Assembly (NCBI GenBank): GCA_945836785.1
Contig: CAMAMD010000025.1
Coordinates: forward strand, 1-12,498
DNA: 12,498 nucleotides
Reading direction: 5' to 3'
Source of the DNA: an uncultured Clostridium sp.
GTDB taxonomy: Bacteria > Bacillota_A > Clostridia > Lachnospirales > Lachnospiraceae
This document shows positions 1 through 5,915 of this stretch, piece by piece. The notes beneath the pieces were generated by a model that saw nothing but the letters and a program-made list of their open reading frames with translations, made no database searches and was not told where the DNA came from. The translations under genes were made by a program, and so were the position numbers. The first letter of the stretch is position 1; every line of letters begins with the position of its first letter.

Positions 1-498
1 GACAGCATCAATTATATTACGGAACCGGAAGAGCTTCTTGCAGTATTCAGGCTGTCCAACAACTATCTTGATACCAACGGTATTATGATATTTGATTTTC
101 ATACAAAGCATTATTACAAAGATATCATTGCCGGTGCTACCATCGCCGAAGACAGGGATGATATCAGTTTTATTTGGGATAACTATTATGATGAAGATGA
201 AAATATCAATGAGCTCGCATTGAGCCTGTTTATACGTGCAGATGACATAGAAAAAAACACTGCATCCGACGGAAATCTCTTTCGCAAATACGAAGAGTTT
301 CACATCCAGCGGGGCTACACACTGGCAGAAATGCTATCACTGGTAGAAGCGTCCGGTTTGCAGGTTCTTGCCGCATATGATGCATTTACGCACCAGCCTG
401 CCACCGAAGACAACGAGCGCATTTACGTTATCGCACGGGAGCACACCGCTTCAGGTTTGAAAAAACAGATTGCAGATTCCTATGAGCACGGCATATAA
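1..498 (+). CDS. Class I SAM-dependent methyltransferase, 3' part only
   Basis: The frame is open from the first base of the window, so the gene starts upstream. The visible 165 residues begin DSINYITEPEELLAVF, then a predicted strand ending IMIFDFHT, an acidic region (TIAEDRDDISFIWDNYY), and near the C-terminus AYDAFTHQP and ERIYVIARE. This matches the second half of small Rossmann-fold methyltransferases common in Clostridia: DSINYI resembles the strand-4 region, and FDFHT the strand-5 region after it. The SAM-binding glycine-rich motif would lie in the missing N-terminal half. The substrate cannot be told from this fragment; small molecules are usual for the family. hslO follows 74 bp downstream on the same strand with no terminator between them, so the two may be cotranscribed. 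Confidence 0.8.
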   Translation, partial: DSINYITEPEELLAVFRLSNNYLDTNGIMIFDFHTKHYYKDIIAGATIAEDRDDISFIWDNYYDEDENINELALSLFIRADDIEKNTASDGNLFRKYEEFHIQRGYTLAEMLSLVEASGLQVLAAYDAFTHQPATEDNERIYVIAREHTASGLKKQIADSYEHGI

Positions 499-572
499 AG
501 CCATGCATTTACCAAAAATATTTTTATCATAACATTAAGCATGAATAAGCGAAAGGAAAATTTGGTGACATT

Positions 573-1445
573 ATGAACGATTATATTATCAGAGGTATGG
601 CAGCAGACAAACAAGTCCGTTTCTTTGCCTGTAATTCCACGGAAACAGTAGAAAAGGCGCGTATCACACACAAGACCAGTCCGGTCGTAACAAATGCACT
701 TGGACGTCTGCTCACAGGCGGCGTTCTGATGGGGGCAATGTGTAAGAATGACACAGATAAACTCACCATCCGCATCCAGTGCCAGGGGCCGATTCAGGGC
801 ATGCTGGTAACTGCTGACTCCAAAGGAAACGTCAAAGGCTACGTCAGTGAACCGGAGGTCATGCTGCCGGCAAAAGACGTGGCAAAAGCAATCGATCTGG
901 GTGTCATGAGTGTCATAAAAGATATCGGACTGAAAGAACCTTATGTCGGCGAAACACATCTGGTTTCCAGTGAAATAGCCGAAGATCTGACTTACTATTT
1001 TGCAACCAGCGACCAGGTTCCATCCTCTGTCGCTCTGGGCGTTCTGCAAAACGACGATACTTCCGTCTCTAAGGCAGGTGGTTTCATTATTCAGCTGATG
1101 CCGTTTGCCGAGGAGGGTCTGATTGATGAACTGGAAAAAAGACTGAAAGATTTTTCGTTTACAAAACTCTTGGAGCAGGGAAAATCTGTAGAAGAAATCA
1201 TCAATATTTTATTTGATGGATATGATACCGAAATTACTGACACTATGTCATGTGCCTATATGTGTGACTGCAGTAAGGAACGCGTCGAACAGGCAGTCAT
1301 AAGCCTTGGTCGCAAGGAAATTGCAGCCATGATAGAGGACAACCAGCCGATTGAAGTTGTATGTGATTTCTGCAGAACCAAATACACCTTTTCCCCGGAA
1401 GAATTACTTTCCATCCTGAAAAGTGGAGTTTCACAGCAGTGCTAA
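573..1445 (+). CDS. hslO: Hsp33 redox-regulated chaperone HslO
   Basis: A 290-residue protein, the normal length for Hsp33, a cytosolic holdase activated by oxidation that protects unfolding proteins during oxidative and heat stress. The C-terminal redox switch is intact: Cys231 and Cys233 (CDC), then 30 residues, then Cys264 and Cys267 (CDFC). In the family these four cysteines bind zinc when reduced and form disulfides when oxidised. The N-terminus (MNDYIIRGMAADKQVRFFACNSTETVE) and the RLLTGGVLMGAMCK stretch are also typical. The start at 573 is supported by GGTGA at 564-568, 4 nt upstream. It follows the methyltransferase and ends 10 nt before a long perfect stem-loop. A 189-residue antisense frame here is a shadow. 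Confidence 0.97.
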   Translation: MNDYIIRGMAADKQVRFFACNSTETVEKARITHKTSPVVTNALGRLLTGGVLMGAMCKNDTDKLTIRIQCQGPIQGMLVTADSKGNVKGYVSEPEVMLPAKDVAKAIDLGVMSVIKDIGLKEPYVGETHLVSSEIAEDLTYYFATSDQVPSSVALGVLQNDDTSVSKAGGFIIQLMPFAEEGLIDELEKRLKDFSFTKLLEQGKSVEEIINILFDGYDTEITDTMSCAYMCDCSKERVEQAVISLGRKEIAAMIEDNQPIEVVCDFCRTKYTFSPEELLSILKSGVSQQC

Positions 1446-1455
1446 ACTCGACATA

Positions 1456-1508
1456 AAAGTCCCCAACTCTGTAATTTACACATTGTGTATTACAGAGTTG
1501 GGGACTTT
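1456..1508. terminator. Perfect 20-bp stem-loop, likely bidirectional terminator
   Basis: The arms 1456-1475 and 1489-1508 are exact reverse complements (20 of 20). The 13-nt loop can pair further as ACA/TGT. The stem lies 10 nt after the hslO stop and about 95 nt after the stop of the convergent WYL gene. On the plus strand the arm ends in TTT then CC, a weak U-run; on the minus strand it ends TTTT then ATGT. The convergent position and the strong stem favour a shared terminator, although neither U-tract is long. Confidence 0.75.
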
Positions 1509-1603
1509 CCTGCCTCGCTAAGCACCGGCGTTCACAAATGGTTTTCCTCTATTATACATATATCCATACCATATACTTTTGTGTGAAATTCTCTCAGAAT
1601 TTC

Positions 1604-2596
1604 TTACTGATACTTTGAGGTTATTTCTTTTAAGAGGTTTCGCATGCTCTGTCTGACTGAATCCGGTGCGATGATTTCTACATCGGGACCAAGTCCGGCA
1701 ATCCAGCCCAGAAATTGATTGCTGACTGCCACATCTACATTCGTGGTAAAATGCTCCCCATCCTTATCCGGTATAATCATAATATCCTTGCCAAAGCGGT
1801 CTATCATCACACCAACCAGATAATTTTTCATGCGAAGTTTTACACGCTGTTCTTCTCCGCCGTACATGCCAAATGTCTTTTTAGAATAGGCGGCGAGGTC
1901 AAACTGTTCAAATAATTCTTTTCCGTGTCTGATCTCTTCCGTCAGATCAAAACCCGTCATTTTATCTACACGAAAATGTTTTATTTTATCGGCATCTTCA
2001 TCATACCCTATCAAATAATAGTTTTCATCATCCCACGTAAGTGCCCACGGACTGACCTGATATAGCTTGCCTTCATGCTTTGGTTCCAATTCCTTTTTCA
2101 GGTTCCATGAATTATATTGAAATGTCACCCGCACGTCCTGATGAATCGCACGATGTAACGCATCCACCGAAAGATATATTTTTTCATTCGGATTTTTGAT
2201 TCTGTTCAGCACATAAACCTGACGTTGCAACTCCTGCGCTTCATATCTGCTGGCAAGGTTCTCCAGTTTGCCTATCAAATCATTTGTTTTATTGGATGTG
2301 ATAAATTTTGCCGCCTGCACGGAATCAACCAGAAGCTTTAATTCCGCAACTTCAAAATCTCTCGAAACCAGCTTGTAATACACCTGTTTCCCTGTTTTTT
2401 CCTTCACGATATCCATTCCGTATGTACACAAAGTCTCAATGTCATCATACAAGCTTTTTCTCTCTGATTTAATTCCCTGCTGTTCCAGATACGCAATCAG
2501 TTCATTTGCCGTAACTCCATGGTTCTCATCCGTATCTTTCATGAGCTTATCCCGCAGATACAACAGCTTCATTTTTTGATTTGCATGCTTTGCCAT
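1604..2596 (-). CDS. WYL-domain transcriptional regulator
   Basis: A 330-residue protein with the layout of WYL regulators. The N-terminal winged helix-turn-helix spans about residues 1-75 (MKLLYLRDKLMKDTDENHG onward, with the SERKSLYDDIETL recognition region). The WYL domain covers about 140-235 (LYQVSPWALTWDDENYYLIGYDED, then IKHFRVDKM), and a WCX-like C-terminal extension ends in a helix. The signature Trp-Tyr-Leu reads Tyr-Tyr-Leu here, a common variant. WYL domains are thought to sense small ligands or nucleic acid; the ligand here is unknown. The gene starts 11 nt after the stop of the SCP2 gene. Its Shine-Dalgarno (AAGG, 9 nt before the ATG) overlaps that stop, so the two are very likely cotranscribed and translationally coupled. 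The bidirectional stem at 1456-1508 probably ends the transcript. Confidence 0.93.
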   Translation of the reverse strand: MAKHANQKMKLLYLRDKLMKDTDENHGVTANELIAYLEQQGIKSERKSLYDDIETLCTYGMDIVKEKTGKQVYYKLVSRDFEVAELKLLVDSVQAAKFITSNKTNDLIGKLENLASRYEAQELQRQVYVLNRIKNPNEKIYLSVDALHRAIHQDVRVTFQYNSWNLKKELEPKHEGKLYQVSPWALTWDDENYYLIGYDEDADKIKHFRVDKMTGFDLTEEIRHGKELFEQFDLAAYSKKTFGMYGGEEQRVKLRMKNYLVGVMIDRFGKDIMIIPDKDGEHFTTNVDVAVSNQFLGWIAGLGPDVEIIAPDSVRQSMRNLLKEITSKYQ

Positions 2597-2607
2597 CTTA
2601 TTCCGCC

Positions 2608-2925
2608 TTACAAAAGTTTTCCAAACTCCAATACTTTATCGATACTGCCATCAATTTTAAGTTTCCCAAGTGTAAATGCCGCTACAGGATCCAGCTTTCC
2701 ATCCATAAGCGCCAGAAAATTCTTTGACTTCATTGTTATCTTTGCCTGTCTGTCATAATACTCATATGGTTCCACAGATAATTTACCATTTTTTACCTCA
2801 ACGTAGAAAGCACCCGAACCCTCTTCGGTAATATTAATCTGTATTGCCAGAAAATCAGATACCTTACTGGTATCAACATCTTTCAATCTCTCTCTAACCT
2901 TCTCAACAATTTCTTCGTATGTCAT
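2608..2925 (-). CDS. SCP2 sterol-binding domain protein
   Basis: A 105-residue single-domain protein of the SCP-2 sterol-transfer family, whose fold has a hydrophobic tunnel that holds lipids or other apolar molecules. Visible family traits are a central strand (GAFYVEVKNGKLSVEPYEYYDRQAKITMKS), the segment NFLALMDGKLDPVAAFTLGKLKIDGSIDKVLEFGKLL and an overall length of about 100 residues. No signal peptide or membrane segment is seen, so it should be cytosolic. The start is supported by GAAGG 8 nt upstream. It is the first gene of a two-gene unit with the WYL regulator. Bacteria of this type do not normally make sterols, so the true ligand is unknown; a fatty acid or another apolar metabolite is possible. 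Confidence 0.92.
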   Translation of the reverse strand: MTYEEIVEKVRERLKDVDTSKVSDFLAIQINITEEGSGAFYVEVKNGKLSVEPYEYYDRQAKITMKSKNFLALMDGKLDPVAAFTLGKLKIDGSIDKVLEFGKLL

Positions 2926-2971
2926 AGCATAAACCTTCCCTTCTTAGTTTTGTGTTTAAACTTCCTGCTCA

Positions 2972-3001
2972 ATTATATACAGCCTTCAAATACATTGTCA
3001 A
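2972..3001 (-). promoter_or_regulatory. SigA-type promoter of the SCP2-WYL unit
   Basis: On the minus strand a consensus -35 box TTGACA (2996-3001) is separated by 18 nt from a consensus -10 box TATAAT (2972-2977). Transcription would begin near 2965, giving a leader of about 40 nt before the ATG at 2925. Both hexamers match 6 of 6, so strong constitutive expression is expected unless a regulator binds there. Confidence 0.8.
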
Positions 3002-3043
3002 CAAGGTTTTTTGTTAAAATTTACTATACTTAAGTCAATTATT

Positions 3044-3628
3044 TTACTGATTTTCAATATCAGGTGATTTACTTTCGTCTTCTTTCCCCGTCTGCCTTCT
3101 CCCGGACATTTTTTTCGCAACTGCGACACAAAATAACGCAACAATGGTTCCAACAAGAGCCCCCGCCAAAACATCCGTCGGATAATGTACACCTACATAC
3201 AGTCTCGAAAAAGAAATCAGCGCAGCAAGCACCAGGGCGGGAATTCCATATTTTTTCGGCAACATACAATACAGTACAACGGCTGCCGCAAACGCATGGC
3301 CCGCATGACCTGACGGAAACGAAAAGCTTCGCTCGGCAGGCACCAGTCTCGTAAGACCATCGATTACTTCGTAAGGGCGAATCCGCGCAACCAGATTTTT
3401 CAATATCAGATTCAAAATCAGAAAATTGGTGAGCAGTGAAAATCCTACAGTAAATCCAACCTTCCTCGTCTTTGAAAACAACATCAGTAAAATTGCTGCA
3501 ACAATCCAAATCAAACCGTTATCTGCCAGGCGGCTAAAACACTGCATGACCGGTGTCAATATATTATTTCTCAAATTCTCCTGTATCCACAGAAGTATAT
3601 TTCCATCCAACTTCAATAATTCTTCCAT
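3044..3628 (-). CDS. PAP2-family membrane phosphatase
   Basis: A type 2 phosphatidic acid phosphatase-like integral membrane protein. All three signature motifs are present (numbering from the ATG at 3628): KX6RP (Lys77, Arg84-Pro85), PSGH (105-108) and SRX5HX3D (Ser141-Arg142, His148, Asp152). His148 would be the phospho-enzyme nucleophile, assisted by His108. Several hydrophobic segments alternate with these motifs, as in undecaprenyl-pyrophosphate or lipid-phosphate phosphatases, and the last 25 residues are a hydrophilic cytosolic tail. The substrate is not determined. A GTG codon 63 nt upstream (3691) extends the frame but lies inside the likely -10 box. The ATG at 3628 has GGAG 12 nt upstream and gives MEELLKLDGNILLWIQE, a typical PAP2 beginning, so a 194-residue protein is preferred. 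Confidence 0.9.
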   Translation of the reverse strand: MEELLKLDGNILLWIQENLRNNILTPVMQCFSRLADNGLIWIVAAILLMLFSKTRKVGFTVGFSLLTNFLILNLILKNLVARIRPYEVIDGLTRLVPAERSFSFPSGHAGHAFAAAVVLYCMLPKKYGIPALVLAALISFSRLYVGVHYPTDVLAGALVGTIVALFCVAVAKKMSGRRQTGKEDESKSPDIENQ

Positions 3629-3689
3629 AACAAATTTCTTCTCCGAATCATCATATAAATTTCCGATATCATAAACTGATTGTGTTCCC

Positions 3690-3718
3690 ACAATATCACA
3701 CTGTCACACTTCCTGCAA
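3690..3718 (-). promoter_or_regulatory. Probable promoter of the PAP2 gene
   Basis: On the minus strand there is TTGCAG (3713-3718), a 17-nt spacer, then an extended -10 TGATATTGT whose hexamer TATTGT is at 3690-3695. The start would fall near 3683, which supports initiation of translation at 3628 and not at the upstream GTG. The hexamers are imperfect, so this is a moderate call. Confidence 0.45.
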
Positions 3719-3794
3719 GAATCCAATGACAAATAATTGTGCAAATCATTTTTTTCTGTTATGATAGCGATTGAAAAATAGCAATCTATATATG

Positions 3795-3803
3795 TGCTAT
3801 AAT
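3795..3803 (+). promoter_or_regulatory. Extended -10 promoter of the PHP gene
   Basis: TGCTATAAT is a perfect extended -10 element (TGN plus TATAAT) about 65 nt before the coding start. No good -35 box lies 16-18 nt upstream; the TTGAAA at 3771-3776 is 21 nt away. Extended -10 promoters often work without a strong -35. Confidence 0.55.
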
Positions 3804-3868
3804 TTCGATATGCGGTATCGTACAAAAATAATATAAATATTATATGAAATGAAAAGAGGTTTATGCAA

Positions 3869-4708
3869 ATGAATCTGATAGATTTACATGTACATTCCAA
3901 TGCATCCGACGGTTCTCTGACACCGGAAGAAGTTGCCGACGAAGCCATGCGGATGGGACTTTCCGCAATCGCACTGACCGATCATGACACGGTGGACGGT
4001 ATTCCCACAATTATGGCTTACACAGCCGACAAACCCTTGGAAATTGTTCCCGGCATAGAATTATCCTGCTATTACAAAAATCGTGAAATTCATATCCTCG
4101 GTTTTTATGTAGATTACCAAAATCCTGAATTGAACACCGAATTGGCTACATTAAAGAAAGCCCGCGAAGACCGCAACGTGAAAATGGTCGAAATGATGCA
4201 GGCTGACGGTCTCCCTGTCACCATGGAGAAGCTATTACACGGAAACCCGGACAGTGTTATCACCCGCGCACATTTTGCCAGAGTTCTGGTTGAAGAAGGT
4301 ATCTGTAAAACAAAAGATGCTGCCTTTAAACAATATATTGGAATCGGGTGTAAATATTATCTGCCAAAACCACAAGTAACCTGCGAGACTGCCATGCATA
4401 TTCTGACTACCTACAGCAAGGCCGCCTTTCTTGCACATCCACTCCTATACCATCTGGGCTATGCACAAATCGAGGAACTCCTCGTTTATCTGCAATCCCT
4501 CGGGCTCAAAGGTATCGAAGCATATCACTCCTCCAACAACGCATACGAAAGTGACAAGCTTCGCTCCATGGCATTAAATCTCGGCTTATGCATATCCGGT
4601 GGCTCCGATTTCCACGGTGCCGTAAAGCCCAACATCCAAATGGGAAAAGGACGCGGAGGTATGCGTATCCCAATGCATCTCCTGGACGAAATCAAAAAAC
4701 TACGCTAA
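3869..4708 (+). CDS. PHP-domain metal-dependent phosphoesterase (TrpH/YciV-like)
   Basis: A 279-residue protein of the polymerase-and-histidinol-phosphatase family, single-domain TrpH/YciV branch. Members studied hydrolyse 3',5'-nucleoside bisphosphates or short RNA ends, using a trinuclear metal centre. Metal ligands are visible: DLHVHSNASDG at the N-terminus (HxH plus Asp), LTDHDTVDG (Asp38-His39-Asp40), PGIELS (Glu64), EIHILGF (His75), a later TRAHFAR and FLAHPLLY, and the closing GGSDFHG. The start at 3869 is chosen because AGAGG (3855-3859) sits 9 nt before it; an in-frame ATG at 3863 is only 3 nt from that site. The PAP2 gene is divergent. An intrinsic terminator in the adjoining inverted repeat begins about 35 nt after the stop. 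The precise substrate is inferred from family membership only. Confidence 0.92.
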   Translation: MNLIDLHVHSNASDGSLTPEEVADEAMRMGLSAIALTDHDTVDGIPTIMAYTADKPLEIVPGIELSCYYKNREIHILGFYVDYQNPELNTELATLKKAREDRNVKMVEMMQADGLPVTMEKLLHGNPDSVITRAHFARVLVEEGICKTKDAAFKQYIGIGCKYYLPKPQVTCETAMHILTTYSKAAFLAHPLLYHLGYAQIEELLVYLQSLGLKGIEAYHSSNNAYESDKLRSMALNLGLCISGGSDFHGAVKPNIQMGKGRGGMRIPMHLLDEIKKLR

Positions 4709-4742
4709 ATCCGAACACACAAATTAATATTTTATGTAAACT

Positions 4743-4781
4743 AACCATCTGCCTAACATTACTTCAGGGTAGGTGGTTTTT
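4743..4781 (+). terminator. Intrinsic terminator of the PHP gene
   Basis: AACCATCTGCCT (4743-4754) pairs with the segment 4767-4778 with a few G-U pairs, around a 12-nt loop, and the stem runs into a T-tract ending at 4781. It begins 35 nt after the PHP stop and lies inside the left arm of the large inverted repeat. Confidence 0.7.
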
Positions 4782-4902
4782 CTTCAGTATTTGCGGTTGT
4801 TCTCCCAATGGCAGGGTGTTTTTTTCGCAACCTTACGGATTTGGAATGACTGGTTTGCTCTGGATTTTTGATATTTATTATGTGCCGCTCCAAGAAACTC
4901 GC

Positions 4903-5138
4903 GATACACTGCATGTCAGCGGACATATGATACCGGATTTGCGCAGACAATTAGAACGCTTAGAATATCGACATCCGGGACGAACGATAACGTGTGCCGC
5001 GGAAAGCTGTCTGAGCATAGCGAGTTCTTGGAGCGGCACACAATAAAATATCGTGAATCCCGGATGTCAGATATTCTTAGCGGGCGTAAAATTGCAAGCA
5101 AATCCGGTATCATATGTCCGCTGACATGCAGTGTATCA
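4903..5138. repeat. Inner segment with perfect 40-bp inverted ends, splitting an outer core
   Basis: Positions 4903-4942 and 5098-5137 are exact inverted repeats. They bracket imperfect arms (around 4943-4969 and 5069-5097), an 11-bp pair and a central stem-loop. The segment interrupts a core whose halves lie just outside it (about 4870-4902 and 5139-5168). The same core, uninterrupted and in opposite orientation, occupies the middle of this segment (about 4986-5052). This is what an insertion of one element into the loop of another copy would leave. Confidence 0.65.
4992..5041. repeat. Central stem-loop, inverted compact copy of the core
   Basis: GTGTGCCGC (4992-5000) and GCGGCACAC (5033-5041) form a 9-bp stem around a 32-nt loop. 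Read on the minus strand, the stem and loop match the outer core: TGTGCCGCTCCAAGAA is identical to 4881-4896, and 4986-5015 matches the reverse complement of 5139-5168 at 29 of 30 positions. Confidence 0.75.
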
Positions 5139-5252
5139 CTCAGACATCTTTCCGCGGCACACGTTATCAAAAATCCAGAGCAAAAGTCATTCATCAAATC
5201 CTAGTTGTCTTCAAAAAACACCCTGCCATTGGGAGAACAACCGCAAATACTG

Positions 5253-5293
5253 AAAAAAACCATCTACTCTACAATAGCGTAAAGCAGATGGTT
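5253..5293 (-). terminator. Intrinsic terminator of the yfbR-like gene
   Basis: On the minus strand a 15-bp stem (arms 5279-5293 and 5258-5272, two G-U pairs) closes a 6-nt loop and runs into a T-tract (5253-5259 in plus-strand A's). It begins 16 nt after the stop codon. It is the mirror partner of the terminator at the other end of the inverted repeat, and the better formed of the two. Confidence 0.85.
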
Positions 5294-5308
5294 AGTTTAC
5301 ATAAAATA

Positions 5309-5896
5309 TTAATTGAGTTCGTCCAGGGTTTTGGAATATGCCGGAAGAAATTCGGTTATGAAATCCTTTACCTCCGGATGTTCTTCTGCCACTGCGTTGA
5401 GTGTGCGTTCCGTTGCCTCTCTGGCCTTGACAAACTCCCGGTTGCCGGTCTTTTCTTCCTCCATGCACTTAATCATGGCTGACAGCTTATCTGCCGCCTT
5501 TACCAGTTTCCACTCCTCGGCGTACTCCGGTTTTTTGAAGAAAATATCCTCATATGCCGTTCTGATATCTTCCGGCAATTGAGCCAGCAATTTATGATTT
5601 GCCTCATTTTCAATCGACTTAAACGCCTCTTTGATACCCGGATTGTAGTATTTAATCGGTGTTGGCATATCTCCTGTAATAATCTCCGAGGCATCATGAT
5701 ACAGTCCCATCATGGCCGCCTTGTCTGCATCCAGATTCTTTTGATACCTCACATTTCCGATCACGCAAAGTACATGTGCAATCATACTGACCTCCAGAGA
5801 ATGTTCCGAAAGATTCTCCGGTCTGGTGTTCCGCATCAATGCCCACCGCTCAATATATTTCATTCTCGCCACTGTGGCAAAAAAGTTATACTCCAT
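5309..5896 (-). CDS. YfbR-like HD-domain 5'-deoxynucleotidase
   Basis: A 195-residue HD-domain phosphohydrolase close to YfbR, which dephosphorylates deoxyribonucleoside 5'-monophosphates in the cytosol. Key residues are present and nearly aligned with E. coli numbering: Arg17-Trp18 (IERWALMRN), His32 (LSEHSLEV), the HD pair His67-Asp68 (LYHDASEIITGDMPTPIKYY) and Asp136 (KAADKLSAM). The ATG at 5896 is chosen over one 45 nt upstream because a doubled Shine-Dalgarno stands 5 nt before it and the upstream start would lie inside ftsH. It follows ftsH by 19 nt, so it is probably the last gene of a glyA-ftsH-yfbR transcript. Its last codon and stop fall within the 31-bp end of the inverted repeat, so its C-terminus may have been set by that element. 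Confidence 0.92.
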   Translation of the reverse strand: MEYNFFATVARMKYIERWALMRNTRPENLSEHSLEVSMIAHVLCVIGNVRYQKNLDADKAAMMGLYHDASEIITGDMPTPIKYYNPGIKEAFKSIENEANHKLLAQLPEDIRTAYEDIFFKKPEYAEEWKLVKAADKLSAMIKCMEEEKTGNREFVKAREATERTLNAVAEEHPEVKDFITEFLPAYSKTLDELN

Positions 5897-5901
5897 ATAT
5901 T

Positions 5902-5913
5902 TCACCTCACCTC
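5902..5913 (-). promoter_or_regulatory. Tandem Shine-Dalgarno deciding the yfbR-like start
   Basis: The minus strand reads GAGGTGAGGTGA, two overlapping anti-16S matches. The near copy is 5 nt before the ATG at 5896. The site lies immediately after the ftsH stop (5916-5918), which suggests translational coupling. Confidence 0.75.
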
Positions 5914-5915
5914 TA

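Larger units (their letters stand above)
4722..5314. repeat. 593-bp near-palindromic foldback element
   Basis: The ends 4722-4752 and 5284-5314 are perfect 31-bp inverted repeats. Moving inward, further perfect inverted pairs are 4783-4824/5213-5254 (42 bp), 4854-4873/5165-5184 (20 bp), 4903-4942/5098-5137 (40 bp) and 4970-4980/5058-5068 (11 bp). All share one axis near 5018, and the stretches between are imperfectly complementary. The region carries only short overlapping frames on both strands with no recognisable domain, so I see no gene. It lies between convergent genes and includes the last codon and stop of the yfbR-like gene. AATT or TTAA at both outer ends could be target duplications, but these are palindromic and cannot be told from the repeat itself. 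A MITE-like or foldback mobile element is the best reading; a locally born inverted duplication is the alternative. Confidence 0.85.

Noticed and set aside
480..1049. A 189-codon frame antisense to hslO.
   Set aside because: hslO is complete with all family motifs. The antisense frame has an unlikely, Cys-rich composition and no ribosome site.
3001..3043. A terminator after the PAP2 gene.
   Set aside because: The stretch is A/T-rich with T-runs but I find no stem. Transcription may run on into the SCP2 unit.
3825..3846. A short AT-only inverted repeat (ATAATAT/ATATTAT) in the leader of the PHP gene.
   Set aside because: Very weak stem of A-T pairs with a 2-nt loop in AT-rich DNA, likely by chance.
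4722..5314. A target-site duplication (AATT or TTAA) at the ends of the inverted repeat.
   Set aside because: Both are palindromes within the inverted repeat itself, so a true duplication cannot be distinguished without an empty site.
4722..5314. An insertion sequence, integron attachment site or CRISPR array.
   Set aside because: There is no transposase, no regular direct repeats with spacers and no recognisable attC architecture. Only inverted symmetry is present.
4588..5482. Several overlapping frames of 60-150 codons on both strands inside the large inverted repeat.
   Set aside because: They overlap each other, share peptides only because the DNA is palindromic, are Cys/Ser/His-rich without a known domain, and have no convincing ribosome sites. 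They are best seen as chance frames.
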